Positions 11,768 to 23,813 of a stretch of DNA of 64,000 bases are shown here, in pieces (positions within the stretch are counted from its first letter, which is position 1; each line of letters begins with the position of its first letter). The stretch comes from Ctena decussata. Lineage: Eukaryota; Mollusca; Bivalvia; Lucinida; Lucinidae. Both the position numbers and the translations under genes were made by a program. The notes below the pieces were generated by a model, which searched no databases, was not told the DNA's origin, and was given only the letters and a program-made list of their open reading frames with translations. Where the stretch lies: positions 1,426,001 through 1,490,000 of the forward strand of contig OZ022511.1 in assembly GCA_963989385.1 (NCBI GenBank), given 5' to 3'.

Positions 11768-11768
<1 letters not shown>

Positions 11769-14095
11769 AATCAAATTATTCAATTTCTTATTCCTATTAT
11801 CTGATTTTCAGCAACGTATTCAAGGCCTGGTTCTACAACTTATGCATGCAGTCAGTTAGGTCTCAGACGTTGCAGATGCTCAAGCACATCTGATACATAG
11901 TTTGAATAAACTGCCCAGAACTGCTTTCCATGTTTCTTGGAACACCAGAAGGAAATGCACACAAGCAGGAATGCATGCACAAACACACATACCCCCCCCC
12001 ACACACGTGGTTATGGTTCCAGTGCTCTTTTATTGAATTACCTTCGTCATGATAGAGTTCTGTTCTTTATATTACGTGTTATTATTTGCAAGAGGTCGAA
12101 TTAATTGATTAAATAAGTTTCCTTTTCAAAAGAATCCACGAAGGTTATAACTTAAGATCCTACTGACGACATTCCAGTACATAAGATGACGACTTAATAT
12201 GTAATGTCATATAAGGTCGTCAGGTCCACCCTTCTGTCATTCAGGGATTTTTCACGAAAAAAGTTAGTATTTCGGGAATAACTGAAATAAATCATCTTTT
12301 AGATAAATAATTCTGGTACCCGTTGCAAAAAACCGTTCTCAAATACCTTTGTTCCTTTGTGCATAGTAATACAAAATATGCCGCAACCTGACGACTTTAT
12401 GTGCATTGACGTTACGGTTTCACCCATCGCAAAGTAATGGTTCAGCCTATTTACATTCTGAATATCCTAACTGGACAGTAATAGTGTCATAATTAATCAT
12501 ACAAGTTTTGAGAAAATACCTGTCTTTTCGATAAATGTGGAATGAAAAATAACCTTCAAATTAAAATGCAAATTACCTGTTTCCTCACGGCCTGTAAGAA
12601 TATCGATTTTGACCACGTGTGTCATGTGATCATGTACAGGTATTTTTCTTATTCGCGCACGTGATTGTGACGTATGAATGAATTATTTTTGTCCAATAAT
12701 GCGATTTCGACCGCGGTCCGCCATCGTTTAAAAAATTAACTTATTTTTTGTTTAAAGTCACTTTTATTAAATATTATTGTCTAAACTCTATTTTAAATGA
12801 ATAGTTAGACCAAGTCGGAGGTATTGCAAGAAATATTTCATCAAATCATTTTTCGTTATTATTATCAAGGGAGTAAATCTTTAAAGGAGCAGTTGATATT
12901 TTGCCATAGACATTACTACAATATATACCTACAATATATACAGCCCATAAATTCGACCGCCAGTTGCCGAGAATTTCCCATTCTTTTGCTGCATTTTGAA
13001 GGAGGGTCGAAGTTTAAGACAGCAAGAAATTTAGTAGAACTGAAGCCCTTATTATCTCCATGGACCAAATTTAGTCAATTTTCGAATTTTTTGAAAATGA
13101 GGCATTTTCTAGAGGTCTATAAAATGTCATAAACTTTAGTTTAAAGTGATTCTTTTAAATGTCGGGTTACCTTGTAAGACAGTTTCATAAACAATGATCG
13201 TTTTCAATTGTGGTTGAAATTTTCATGATTTTCATCAGTTTGAAAAATTACAAGTTTTTACCAAAATTCCATTTTTTTTTACAAACCTTAGACCATGGAC
13301 AAGGGCAGGATGGATATTGGATGAAAATTTGTGCTCTCAGTAACTTCGATTCACTTTAAAAATTGGCAAATTAATTGGAAATTCTGTGTCTTCGTCGATT
13401 GAAATTAATGACTCTCGAAGTGGGGATGCGTTGCACTGTCGTCCATGGAAAAATCATTTGGTGCTCCTTAAATATTCTGAGTAGTGTATGAACATCATGT
13501 GACTTTCATCAACGTGACAATTTTGTTATGTGATATTCAGTCCCATACTTATTAGTTACACTGGATCTATAGAGGCCTCACTGTTGGGTGTATGGTTTGG
13601 ACCAATACCATAGATGGCTGATGTGACAAGTGAATGCTCTGAATACGGATTCTGGGCGTGTTTCCAACAGCGGAGATACTGAATATATGCGTAAAAAGCA
13701 CCTCACACATACATGTACGCTACCTTGACTTACCCTACGTTTATATATTTGAACGTTTGTTTGTTTTGTTACTTTGGTATAACGGAACGTTTCTGAACCC
13801 GTGCTAACGAACGAAATGTTGCAAAAGTGGATGACGCGTAGTAATATTGTTTTTCCACATCTTTTTCCGTCTAAATACACCTCTTCTTCTTTTTTCCTTT
13901 CATTGTGTTCTGTTGAATCGTCCTTGCTTAGCCCTGGTTGCTCAAAACATCAAACCAAGCCGCGTTACTCAAATTTTTTTCTTTATAAGGTACATGTACA
14001 TGTCTATACATGTACGAACAGAGAAGATTAAAACCAATCTGTGAATCCGTTCATTTTCATTTTGTGCCTATAGATTTCTTAGGGTCCATATATGT
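11768..14095. other. Intronic stretch, no gene recognised
   Basis: AT-rich DNA with CA-rich (11975-12005) and T-rich tracts. A frame of 102 codons at 12824-13132 has no recognisable domain and no splice sites that fit the host gene. I see no exon or RNA gene. Confidence 0.5.
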
Positions 14096-15608
14096 TACGG
14101 GCGAACAGCAAAGGCTCTGATCAGCCTGCGCGGTAAAGCCATTGAAGCCTCAGACATAACGTCAGGTGTTGGTGACAATTTTATCTTTAAGCCATCTTTA
14201 TAGTTCCCCCTTGATACAGTATATCTAACGGACGAGCAAACATAATAAATTTTGTACCAATTAAAAGATTATTTATTGAGTATTTGGAAAATAGAAAGAA
14301 AATCCTCATTTATGAGACATGAAAATAAATACATCGTCTTGAAATACCAAACAACGTCAGTTTTTACGCTGTAAGACGTTGCAACGCACTTGCAATGCAA
14401 GTAAGTCATTTCAGCTTAAATTGAAAACCAGAGCTCAAAAACCAACAAAACTTTCACCGTCAATGCGGTTGAAGTAATGTAAACTAACATCGGAATGCCA
14501 ACAAGGTAAGCCTTTCCGTCTAGAAGAAAACTTAAGATTAAGCGATTCAAGAAAAACGTAAACTTCAGATTTTTGGCACTAAAATCGGCACCCGACGAAG
14601 ATCAAGGGACCACAAAAGAACAATACGCACCAGAAGTTACTAGCATACAATACCTATCTGGAATTTTTGAACTGTGAAATCAGACTTCGGAATGTATTAT
14701 CCGATTTAAAGTAATACCAAATTTTCCAAATCTAGCGGTTTTGTCCGCAACGCCAGATATCTTTATTTTGCATACTGAGTGGCATTTTCTGAGCATAAAA
14801 ATCATATCGAACTTAAATATAAAGCAAATTTAAATCAGGCGGACATGAAATACCTATTCCGAATAGTTCTTTACCAGGTATGGTTTTGGAATTTATTTCG
14901 GAGAGCCGATGTAATTTACGAATAAGCAAATCTAGCGGTTTTGTCCGCAACTGTATTTGTACGTTGATTACGTTTTATAGAAATCAATGGAAGGATGGAT
15001 GACTTGCGATTTTATGTCCTTTTCAACAGTATTTCAGTCATATCAGGACGATGAGAGGTTGATTATGAAAGGTTGTGTGCATGGGAACCCCGTTTACATC
15101 TGAAAAGATTCTCATCTCAAACGGGGATCGAACATGGGACCGCTAGGTCAGCAGACAAGCGCTTAAACTAGTGAGCTACCGGGGCTCCCTATTGAAATCG
15201 AGCAAAATCGTAAGTTCTCCCGAAAATTTATATCTTCCGGTATATTCTACTAGCAGCTGCAGTTTGCAATTTATTTCACATTTAATGAGTATTTATTTAG
15301 GAAAAAATGAAGAAATTCGATGAGGCCATTGCAGTGAACTGGCAACAAAGCTCAAAATCTGACGCTTTCTGACGTTACGCTTATTGTCACCAACATCTGA
15401 CGTTACGTCTCAGAAATATACGTTATGTGCGAACGGCAAAGGCTCTGATAAGCCTGCACGGTAAAGCCTTTGAAGCCTCAAACATATATGTTACGTGCGA
15501 ACAGCAAGGCTCTGATCAGCCTGCGCGGTAAAACCACTGAAACCTCAGACATATATGTTATGTGCGAAGGCAAAGGCTTTGATCAGCCTGCGCGAGTCTG
15601 GTCCGAAG
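14096..15608. repeat. TIR-like element inside a 67-bp repeat, with tandem copies
   Basis: Units with GTTACGTGCGAACAGCAAGG, CTCTGATCAGCCTGCGCGGTA and GAAGCCTCAGACAT occur at about 14096-14155 and three times in tandem at about 15420-15608. Between them, AACGTCAGGTGTTGGTGACAAT (about 14158-14179) is inverted at about 15382-15406 (ATTGTCACCAACATCTGACGTT). This suggests a roughly 1.25-kb TIR element inserted into a unit of the repeat. A 26-bp block CAAATCTAGCGGTTTTGTCCGCAAC-like also occurs twice (near 14728 and 14927). Confidence 0.55.
14990..15187 (-). repeat. tRNA-derived SINE (minus strand), family 2
   Basis: The minus strand begins GGAGCCCCGGTAGCTCACTA (A box) and has B box GTTCGATCCCC near 15130. 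The tail body contains TTTCAACAGTATTTCAGTCAT. A diverged relative is at 52790-52960. The acceptor stem is not paired as in a functional tRNA. Confidence 0.7.
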
Positions 15609-16229
15609 CTTAACTGTTTGCATATGTGTTTCATATTGCATGCCACTCCGTGATTCGGTATTAGAACTTTAGAAAAGGTCGATGCTTTAAAGTCACCCGT
15701 CAGTCACCTTTTCAAATTAACAAGTTACAAATGCATCGATTGCATGATTATCACATTGAGATTCAAAATTTTATAAGACAGAGAAATATTTGCGTCATTT
15801 CAAAGATTATGTATGAAGCCAACATTATCTGTGAGCTGTTACTTCGGGCTGAAGCTTCTCATCTACATGGCGTAAATTTCTCACCTGCAATTATATTGTC
15901 CGACGACGACCATCGACGAGACTTCGTGAATGTGTATGCTTCTCTGAATTGCCGTAGTTAGCATAAAGGCTGAGCCCATAGTGGATATAATTGTTTTAGA
16001 TTTGTTTAATGTTTTGAGATTGGTGAACATGCTTAAAATCAGTTTCTACCGATTTATTCTCTCTCGAAAGACAACTGAAATATAAGCATTATTTTAGAAC
16101 ATGTTTAATGCAAGTAGTGAAGGCTGGCAAAATTTCGGTATTTTACTGGACAATTATGAATAACTTTTCTTCCAAGTGAAATTAACTCGTAAACGATTAT
16201 AAGATACGGGAAAAAACAAGAGAACAGAG
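15609..16229. other. 5' flank of first exon B
   Basis: No TATA box is obvious close to the ATG at 16230. An in-frame TAA at 16200-16202 and a purine-rich lead (GGGAAAAAACAAGAGAACAG) without a pyrimidine tract argue that 16230 begins a first exon and is not spliced from upstream. A 76-codon frame at 15731-15961 has no recognisable domain. Confidence 0.45.
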
Positions 16230-16775
16230 ATGGCTGCGTCAAATGTGGAAGATGACAATAACTGTTTTGAGCCTGTCGAAGAAAGACCATTAAACACATC
16301 GAGTTCTAGAGGTAACAGACATAGACGGTATCCGTGCCTGCAGAACATTAGGTCACAGTCGCTTAATTGTAGCCAAAATGATCAGAATCGACCTCCTGAA
16401 GTTGTCCGCTCTCTATCATTTCCACCAAACAGTGACCAGCAGCCAGAATCAGTTGCCAACTGTATGCAGACTACGTCTCATTGTAGTATTTTTAAAAGAG
16501 TTCCTTCAAAACTGAATCGTAAATCATCTTCAACAAATAGTGCATCCAGCGGCTCAAAGCATAACAAGATAAAGAGGGGTTTAATTGCTTTCTTTCTGCC
16601 AAAATTAAGCCGAGTTTTGTCGTGGCAGAAGAAAAGTACAAGACAAGTGGACTCTCCTAGGCTGAGAAGAACTTTATCGGATACCGCCTTGAGACGCCGA
16701 AATGCCAATCAAATGGTTGATATTACCCTACCGTCGAAGTGGAAGCAAAGGTCTATAATTTTTGTTTCATTTGAG
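16230..16775 (+). CDS. BAIAP3/UNC13D: Alternative first coding exon B (182 codons) of the BAIAP3/UNC13D-like gene
   Basis: The ATG at 16230 follows an in-frame TAA at 16200, so it is the start. The exon runs to TCA TTT GAG with donor GTAAGC at 16776, phase 0, compatible with the acceptor at 52149. The sequence is Ser/Arg-rich and probably disordered. It includes RSLSFP (residues 60-65, an RSxSxP-type 14-3-3 consensus), a Ser tract (99-109), a basic-hydrophobic segment (KIKRGLIAFFLPKLSRVLSW, 113-132) that could bind membrane or calmodulin, and RRTLSD (146-151), echoed in exon A. No folded domain is recognised. Splicing to the shared exons is inferred from phase; no transcript evidence is available. 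Confidence 0.65.
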
Positions 16776-16834
16776 GTAAGCTTAAATTTTCTTAGCGTTT
16801 TTTAAAGTTTCAACGGCGCTACCAGTGGTAAAAA

Positions 16835-17345
16835 TTGTTGAAGCACAAAACCGATACAGCCTTCAGAACTGATGATAATTTGTCGGTTGAAGTGCATTTT
16901 TGTATCATACAACTGATAAAAAAGGAGGAACAACGCTTTTTTGGAAAATGACATGTCTCTCCATACAAATACGATTTTTGTTTCCCCGTTGAACAATGAA
17001 ATTACGCAACACGAGACAATGAATGAGATCTTGGCCTTACAAATGCCTGTATCTTGTATTTTTTCCTCCTGTACCTTGCATTTTTACCATGTAATAAAGT
17101 TCGTGAGTAGATCACTTAAGTAATGACCTAAATATTTTTTCAATTCTTTTTTATGAGAAAATTCAAGGCCGTGTTTATTTTTTTAACGCCTGCCGATCAC
17201 AATGACGAAACTGTAAGAAGAAGCTTGCAGCGTCACCTCACGATGAAATATTTCTTGCTAATAGAGTAATGTGGCCTTTAAAGGCCCTATTGCTCTATCA
17301 GCTTGAAATATTTTGTCGTATTGTAATATAAACAAAAGCGGAACA
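16835..17345 (+). repeat. Dispersed repeat flanking the Penelope-like element (left copy)
   Basis: Shares ordered blocks with 6900-7300. Its end (GAAGCTTGCAGCG, then GGCCTTTAAAGGCCC) recurs at 19470-19690 and, reversed, at 37920-38350. It lies immediately left of the reverse-transcriptase frame, and its relative lies immediately right of the element. Confidence 0.6.
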
Positions 17346-17349
17346 AAAA

Positions 17350-18783
17350 ATGACACCCCGCCCGTTCATTGTAGTTTTAAAGTTTGCTGTAAACGTTAAG
17401 GAACGCCAAGACAAACTTCCTACGATGTATTGGTTACCTAAGCTTCACAAAAAACCGTATAAAGCTAGATTCATTGCCAACTCTAGCTCTTGTACTACTA
17501 CAGAATTATCTAAATTATTAACTTCTTGCCTCACTGCTGTGAAATCTCGTGTCATTTGGTACTATGAGACAGTGTATGAGAGGTCAGGGGAAAATATGTT
17601 TTGGTCTATAAAAAATTCTGGTGAGGTACTTAGTAAACTGAAGTCAAGAGGGTTCCGTGCGACTAGTTTGTCCACTTATGATTTTTCTACTCTTTATACC
17701 ACATTACCCCATAATTTAATAAAGGAAAAACTTGTTGATTTGATTGAGAGGGCCTTCAAAAAGTTCTCCAAAAATGAAGATACCCTTTATATTGCCTGTA
17801 ACGATAAGAAAGCGTTTTTCACTTCTACTGACCGTAAAATATATAGAGGATATAGTCTTTGGTCATGTCAGAATGTATGTGACGCCTTATCATATCTCTT
17901 AGATAATATTTACATCAGATTTGGTAATAAGTTATTCAGACAAATTGTTGGTATTCCGATGGGTACAAATTGTGCTCCTCTTGTGGCCGATTTGTTTTTA
18001 TTTTGTTATGAAAGAGATTTCATGACTTCTCTTTCGGTTGATAATCAAGCTGATATCATTGAGGCATTTAACTCAACCTCTAGATATTTAGACGATCTTC
18101 TGAATATTGATAATCCTTATTTTGAAAGCATGGTTAACCAAATTTACCCACCTGAACTTAAATTGAATAAAGCTAATACTTCAGATACCGAGGCCCCCTT
18201 TTTGGATTTACATCTATCTATTTCTAACGGTTTTGTATCTTCTAAAATTTATGATAAACGTGATGACTTTGACTTTGATATAGTTAATTTTCCATTTTTG
18301 GATGGTGACGTTCCACGTCGTCCCTCTTATGGAGTGTATATTTCTCAACTTATAAGATTTGCTAGAGTGTGTAGTCATGTAGATGACTTTAATGCTCGTA
18401 ATAAATGTTTAACTGCTAAACTTCTTCAACAGGGCTATCGGTATCATAAGCTTAGAAAGGCTTTTTCTAAATTCTATCGCAGACACCATGAATTGGTTTC
18501 AAAATTTGATGTCGGATTAAAATTTCTTTTACACCAAGGCCTATCGGAACCAGAATTTTATGGTGACTTAGTATACAAATTCGAAAAGATTAAAGGTAGG
18601 ACTGATTTTTCTGATCAATTCCGAAAAATAATAATACGTCACAAACGTATTGGCTATAATTTAAATGTTATGCGACAGTCTGCATGCTTAGTGATTAACC
18701 CAATCACGGTTGATAACTTTGCTGCACTCTTTAATTGCACACCGGGGGATCAGTCGTCAGACTCTATGATGGCTCCGACCTAA
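17350..18783 (+). CDS. Penelope-like reverse transcriptase, 5'-truncated ORF
   Basis: An uninterrupted 477-codon frame. The RT signature starts at about residue 14 (VNVKERQDKLPTMYWLPKLH). Visible motifs: LPKLHKKP (29-36), motif A YDFSTLYTTLP (110-120, catalytic Asp111), GIPMGTNCAP (201-210), and the catalytic box RYLDDLL (245-251). After it comes a thumb-like region with FLDLHLSI and PRRPSYGVYISQLIRFA. The motif style and wording fit Penelope-like elements and not LTR or CR1 RTs. A GIY-YIG endonuclease is not seen and the N-terminal part is missing, so the copy is 5'-truncated. The first 12 codons probably come from flanking DNA. The intact catalytic residues suggest a fairly recent insertion. 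It sits inside the intron after exon B. Confidence 0.75.
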   Translation: MTPRPFIVVLKFAVNVKERQDKLPTMYWLPKLHKKPYKARFIANSSSCTTTELSKLLTSCLTAVKSRVIWYYETVYERSGENMFWSIKNSGEVLSKLKSRGFRATSLSTYDFSTLYTTLPHNLIKEKLVDLIERAFKKFSKNEDTLYIACNDKKAFFTSTDRKIYRGYSLWSCQNVCDALSYLLDNIYIRFGNKLFRQIVGIPMGTNCAPLVADLFLFCYERDFMTSLSVDNQADIIEAFNSTSRYLDDLLNIDNPYFESMVNQIYPPELKLNKANTSDTEAPFLDLHLSISNGFVSSKIYDKRDDFDFDIVNFPFLDGDVPRRPSYGVYISQLIRFARVCSHVDDFNARNKCLTAKLLQQGYRYHKLRKAFSKFYRRHHELVSKFDVGLKFLLHQGLSEPEFYGDLVYKFEKIKGRTDFSDQFRKIIIRHKRIGYNLNVMRQSACLVINPITVDNFAALFNCTPGDQSSDSMMAPT

Positions 18784-19450
18784 AGCTATATATTTTAGTT
18801 GGTTGGGACCGGAGCCTTTTTGTCTGTTGCTTGGTCCACCGGGGCTCAACTGGTGACCTTCTTTTGCTTCAGATTTCCAGTGGGGTCGTTTGGCAGGACA
18901 GGGATCTCCACCTGTCAGACGGCCCGTTGTATCTGTTGAGTCCTCGTCTTTGCTTCTTCATGGTGTTGAAATTTGATTTATGTGTTTACCGTGATGATTC
19001 ATTGACGAGTTAGAGGGTTATCATGCGAACCGAACAACCAACTAAATGTTTTGTACCACTTCAGTAACTGAGGGTGAGGTTGGGCCTGTAAAATCGATTT
19101 AAGCCCCCCAGTAATTCATTACTGACCGTTCCAAGGCGGTAGTTCTGTTGTGGTTCTCTGTTGCCTGTTTTTGGTGTCAGAGTTTCTGTGATGTTTTACC
19201 TTATGTATGTTCTTATTATTTTTGGTTCGGTTTGGGTTGCTGAGTGGCCACCTTTTGGAAACAAGCTGCTCACTCGGTTGGCCATATGTTCTCTGTATCT
19301 TGATTATTTGTAATCTTAGTTGTTTCCAACTATGGTTTGAGGGCTGGATTTGGATTTTGATTGTTTCAGTTCCTGGTCTTTGCATACTTTTTACTTTTAC
19401 CATTTTTTTCAATGTTTGTGATATTCGATGGTAGGTTTTTCTAAGCTGTC
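17386..19450 (+). mobile_element. Penelope-like retroelement, truncated
   Basis: RT frame plus about 650 bp of 3' sequence without a further domain. Relatives of one repeat stand on both sides (16835-17345 and 19470-19690). That could be pLTR-like flanks or insertion into a repeat cluster; the presence of solo relatives at 6900 and 37920 favours the second view but does not settle it. Confidence 0.65.
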
Positions 19451-19469
19451 AAATAAAATGTCACAAATC

Positions 19470-19690
19470 TTTTTTTTTTTTCTTTCAAACCTTTTTATGT
19501 GAAAATCGAGAATGTTTTATTTGTTTAAAGTTTGCTAAACATGGTTATGTATAATGACGAAAGTATGATGAGAAGCTTGCAGCGCTACTTATAATGGCAA
19601 ACTATTTCAAGCTCATGGAGCAATGGGGCCATTAAAAAAGGCCTACATCGACTAACACAAACAAAATTCTGCAGCTATGTCGAGCAGAAA
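19470..19690 (+). repeat. Dispersed repeat flanking the Penelope-like element (right copy)
   Basis: Carries CTTTTTATGTGAAAATCGAG, TTTATTTGTTTAAAGTTTGC and GATGAGAAGCTTGCAGCG, matching the reverse complement of 38160-38290 and the end of 16835-17345. Confidence 0.65.
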
Positions 19691-19759
19691 ACGCGCAGAG
19701 AGCATGCTCAGTGATGCATGCTCAACGGTGCAGATGTGAGGGGGGGGGGAGCATTTATT

Positions 19760-19972
19760 AAAACTAGAAGGGTGAGTCAACCCTCAGCCTTGGTTGCAGT
19801 CCACCTAGGAGTTTTGTGCCACGACACCAAACAAAACCACCTAAACAAAACCTCTGAACACATCTTCATCAGTTGGAAGTCTTCCACGGCTTCATAACTA
19901 GGTCTTGTTCGGGGGATAGGGTAAGTATTGGATTACTCTCTCGTACACAATTACCTTCCAGCACTATACAAT

Positions 19973-20029
<57 letters not shown>

Positions 20030-20290
20030 TGCGGGCAAGGAATGCTTTGCAGCACGAGACTTTGGACATAAAGCTCTGCAAACTAGTAATCCCTGATTAG
20101 GTCAGTTAACATGTAATTCAGTACTATCTGTTGCACGTGGGCAGACTGGGATCATCAGCCTTGGAAGGTAACCAATCTAAGAGTTTCTAGTCTCTAATTT
20201 AATATAGAAGGGTAGGTGCAACCCTTAGCCTTGGTCGGCAGTCCACCTCAGAGTTCATTGCTAGGTCTCTCAGGTGAGAAGATGTCAACT
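19760..20290 (+). repeat. Duplicated motif AGAAGGGTRRGT..CAACCCT.AGCCTTGG..CAGTCCACCT
   Basis: The block GAAGGGTGAGTCAACCCTCA then GCCTTGG and CAGTCCACCTAGGAG near 19767 recurs near 20207 with changes. It brackets the (AG)n tract. Non-coding. Confidence 0.5.
19979..20030 (+). repeat. (AG)n microsatellite
   Basis: About 52 bp of AG repeats with one A interruption. Confidence 0.95.
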
Positions 20291-20725
20291 CCAACATAAG
20301 TTCAATAGTCATGTGTTTTACTTGCAATACCCGAGGTAGCTTTTCTTTACAACGGCTAGATTTAAGGGGTCACTGTAGGAATCACCTTGGCCCTTTGACT
20401 CTAATGGCTTATAATAATACAGGCAGTATGCAAGTCAGTGACGCACCCACCTCCATGAGTCTCCGTACCAAATGGGTCAGTTGGGACTGGCCCAGCGGTT
20501 ATAAAACGTGAGTACATTCTCAAACTCAAAATAAAGCACACTGATTGGCTGCTTCCGAGCACATGCTCGGGTTCGACTTTTCTAGGGCAAAATTAACGGT
20601 ACCCATCCCTCTCAGGGCTGTTTATGCGGACCACAGCCGAATTCTATGATAACTACATGGCTCGCCTTGGTCACAACCACATGGCCATTGACTCAGAGTT
20701 TTTCCGCCCTGACCGTTGGCTTTTT

Positions 20726-23067
20726 AGCTCACCTGAGCCATAGGCTCAGGGTGAGCTATTGTGATCACCCAGTGTCCGTCGTCCGTCGTGCGTCGTCCGT
20801 CGTGCGTCGTGCGTCGTCAACAATTTGCTTTAAATGACATTTTCTCTGAAACCGCTAGGCCTAGGGCTTTGATATTTGGTATGTAGCATTGCCTAGTAGT
20901 CCTCTACCAAGTTTGTTCAAATGGTGGCCCCAGGGTCCAAAATGGCCCTGGGGCAGGGGGTCTTGGGTTCGAAACTAAAAAATACTTAAAAATCTTCTTC
21001 TCCAGAACTGCTTGACTCAGATGCTTGAAATTTGGTATATAGCATTGCCTAGTGGTCCTCTACCAAGTTTGTTCAAATGGTGGCCCCAGGGTCCAAAATG
21101 GCCCCGAGGCAGGGGGTCTGGGTTCGAAACTAAAAAATATTTACAAATCTTCTTCTCCAGAATTGCTTGGCTCAGATGCTTGAAATTCGGTATGTAGCAT
21201 TGCCTAGTGGTCCTCTACCAAGTTTGTTCAAATGGTGGCCCCAGGGTCCAAAATGGCCCAGGGGCAGGGGGTCTTGGGTTCCAAAATTAAAAAATACTTA
21301 AAAATCTTTTTTTCCAGAACTGCTTGACTCAGATGCTTGAAATTTGGTATGTAGCATTGCCTAGTGGTCCTCTACCAAGTTTATTCAAATGGTGACCCCA
21401 GGCTCCAAAATGGCCCCGGGGCAGGGGGTCTTGGGTTCGAAACTAAAAATACTTAAAAATCTGCTTCTCCAGAACTGCTTGGCTCAGATGCTTGAAATTT
21501 GGTATACAGCATTGCCTAGTGGTCCTCTACCAAGGTTGTTCAAATGGTGGCCCCAGGGTCCAAAATGGCCCTGGGACAGGGGGCCTTAGGTTCGAAGCTA
21601 AAAATACTTAAAAATCTTCTTCATCAGAACTACTTGGCTCAGATGCTTGAAATTTGGTATATGGCATTGCCTAGTGGATCTCTACCAAGTTTGTTCAAAT
21701 GGTGGCCCCAGGTCCAAAATGGCCCTGGGGCAGGGGGTCTTGGGTTCGAAACTAATAAATACTTAAAAATCTTCTTCACCAGAACTGCCTGCCTCAGATG
21801 CTTGAAATTTGGTATGTAACATTGCCTAGTGGTCCTTTACCAAGTTTGTTCAAATGGTGGCTCCAGGGCCAAAATGGCTCTGGGACAGGGAGTCCCAGGT
21901 TTAAACCATAGAAATACATAGAAAAATATTAAAAAATCTTCCACTTCAGAACCGCAAGGCTCAAATGCTTGAAATTTGGTATGTAGTATTGCCTTAAAAA
22001 GTAGACCTTTACCAAGTTTGTTCAAATGGTGGCCCCAGGGTCCAAAATGGCCCTGGGACAGGGAGTCCTAGGTTTGAACCATAGAAATATATAGAAAAGT
22101 ATTTAAAAAATCTTCTTCTTCAGTACCACTTGGCTCAGATGCTTGAAATTTGGTTTGTACCTTTGCCTGGTAGTCTTTTACGAAGTTTGTTCAAATGATG
22201 ACCCCAGGGTCTATAAATGGCCCCGCCCCAGGGGGTCCTGGGTTTGAACCATAGAACTACATAGAAAAATATTAAAAAATCTTCTTCAGAACCACTTGGC
22301 TGAGATTCTTGAAAATTGTTGTGATGCATTACCTCGTTGTCCTTTATCAAGTTTGTTCAAATGATGACCCCAGGGTTCAAAACGGCCCTGCGGCAAGGAG
22401 TCCTGAGTTTGAGCCATAGAAATACATAGGAAACTATTAAAAAACCTTCTTCTTCAGAACCACTTGGCTCAGATGCTTGAAATTTGATATGATGCGTTGC
22501 CTGGTGGACTCCTACAAAGTTTGTGTAAATGGTTGCCCTGGGATCCGAAATGACACTGGGGCAGGGAATTTTGGGGTCGAAATTAAAATGTACTTAAAAA
22601 CCTTCTACTCCGGAACCCCTTAGTGCAGATGCTTGAAATTTTTTATGATACATTGCCTAGTGGTCCCTTACCAAGTTTGTTCAAATGATGGTGCCAGTGT
22701 CAAAAATGGCCCCGCCCCAGGGGGTCCTGGCCAGTGGGTTTGAACCATAGAAATACATAAAAAAAATATTCAGAAATCTTCTTCTTCAGAACCACTTGGC
22801 TCAGAGACTTGAAATTTAGCTTTTAGCATTGCCTAGTGGTCCTTTACCAAGATTATTCAAATAATGGCCCCAGGGTCCAAATGGCCCTGCCCCAGGGGGT
22901 CCAGGGTTTGAACCATAGCAATACATAGAAAAACATTCAAAAACCTTCTTCTTTAGAACCATTTGGAAATGGTTGCAAACTATCTGGTTTGTTCAAATTA
23001 TGACCCTAGTTTGACCTGTAACCTTTTTGCTCAGGTGAGCGATTCAGGGCCTCTTGGCCCTCTTGTT
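20726..23067 (+). mobile_element. Non-autonomous tandem-repeat element with palindromic ends, copy 2
   Basis: The same head (AGCTCACCTGAGCCATAGGC), GC-rich CGTCGTGCGTCG region, about 13 units of roughly 155 bp, and the same tail (GCTCAGGTGAGCGATTCAGG then GGCCTCTTGGCCC and CTTG) as 348-2538. It is flanked by T-runs. In both copies the right-hand units diverge from the left-hand units in the same way (for example TATGATGCATTGCCT and CGCCCCAGGGGGTCC variants). The array order is therefore inherited and did not arise independently. Confidence 0.78.
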
Positions 23068-23569
23068 TTTTTCAAGGAAGACTTCACCCCATGATGTGTT
23101 CACACCAGGGTTCGAGGTTGCACTGAGTATCTATATCATTATCGTATCCCAAGCACTTTTCTGCAGTATACATGAATAGGGTCCAAATTTGATACAAAAT
23201 ACATGAGTAGGTATATATTTTGGCACTTTTGTTATCGTGAATAGGATGGGTTATCAGAGTTCCAGCGGCACACCTGTACCCCTTTAAAGACCAAGTGACC
23301 CCCCGTGCATTCTGACCTCAGTCAGTCAGGCTGTGCATGTGTATGTAACCTGGTCAGATAGCGCCCGTCTTTATTTATCATATAACGTCGCTGTTATTCA
23401 GTGGATAAACTTGTGTCATAAATATCGTATGTCCACACGTGTAATAACACTTTGGCGCGTACGCGTAACGTCATTGACAACCTAGATGTCAACAATGCGT
23501 TTTCTTATTGAAATAATGTTCATTCTGAAGGCGTTAAAATCCTTTTTAAGGGGTCATATGATAAATAGA
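23068..23569. other. Intronic stretch, no gene recognised
   Basis: No exon, RNA gene or repeat boundary that I can support. Confidence 0.5.
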
Positions 23570-23813
23570 ATCTTACACACGGGAGGTAAACCTAGGAACT
23601 ACCAAGAAATTGTGTTAACGTAATTTCGTTCCCACGCCATATACGGGACATAGCGGGGTAGTGCCAATGTCATGAAATAGACAAACAAAAGTTGGTGTCA
23701 TTTACCACTACCAACGAATTATGGGAAAATCGGGCAATGTGGTTCCGTGTAAATATGTCTCAGCTTCCTCTATGGACCCAAATTTTATCGGAAAAGTCAT
23801 GTTTATCATTTAC
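23570..23813 (-). repeat. Duplicated intron segment downstream of broken exon C copy
   Basis: On the minus strand this continues from the donor GTAAATG of the pseudo-exon. It shares long near-identical runs with 27420-27690 on the + strand, such as GACTTTTCCGATAAAATTTG, GGAAGCTGAGACATATTTAC, GACATTGGCACTACCC and GTGGGAACGAAATTACGTTA. It was duplicated together with the exon. Confidence 0.75.

Noticed and set aside
12824..13132. 102-codon frame as a small gene
   Set aside because: No domain, no start context, and no splice sites matching the host gene.
15110..15187. Functional tRNA gene on the minus strand
   Set aside because: The stems do not pair and the attached body recurs at 52790; it is a SINE head.
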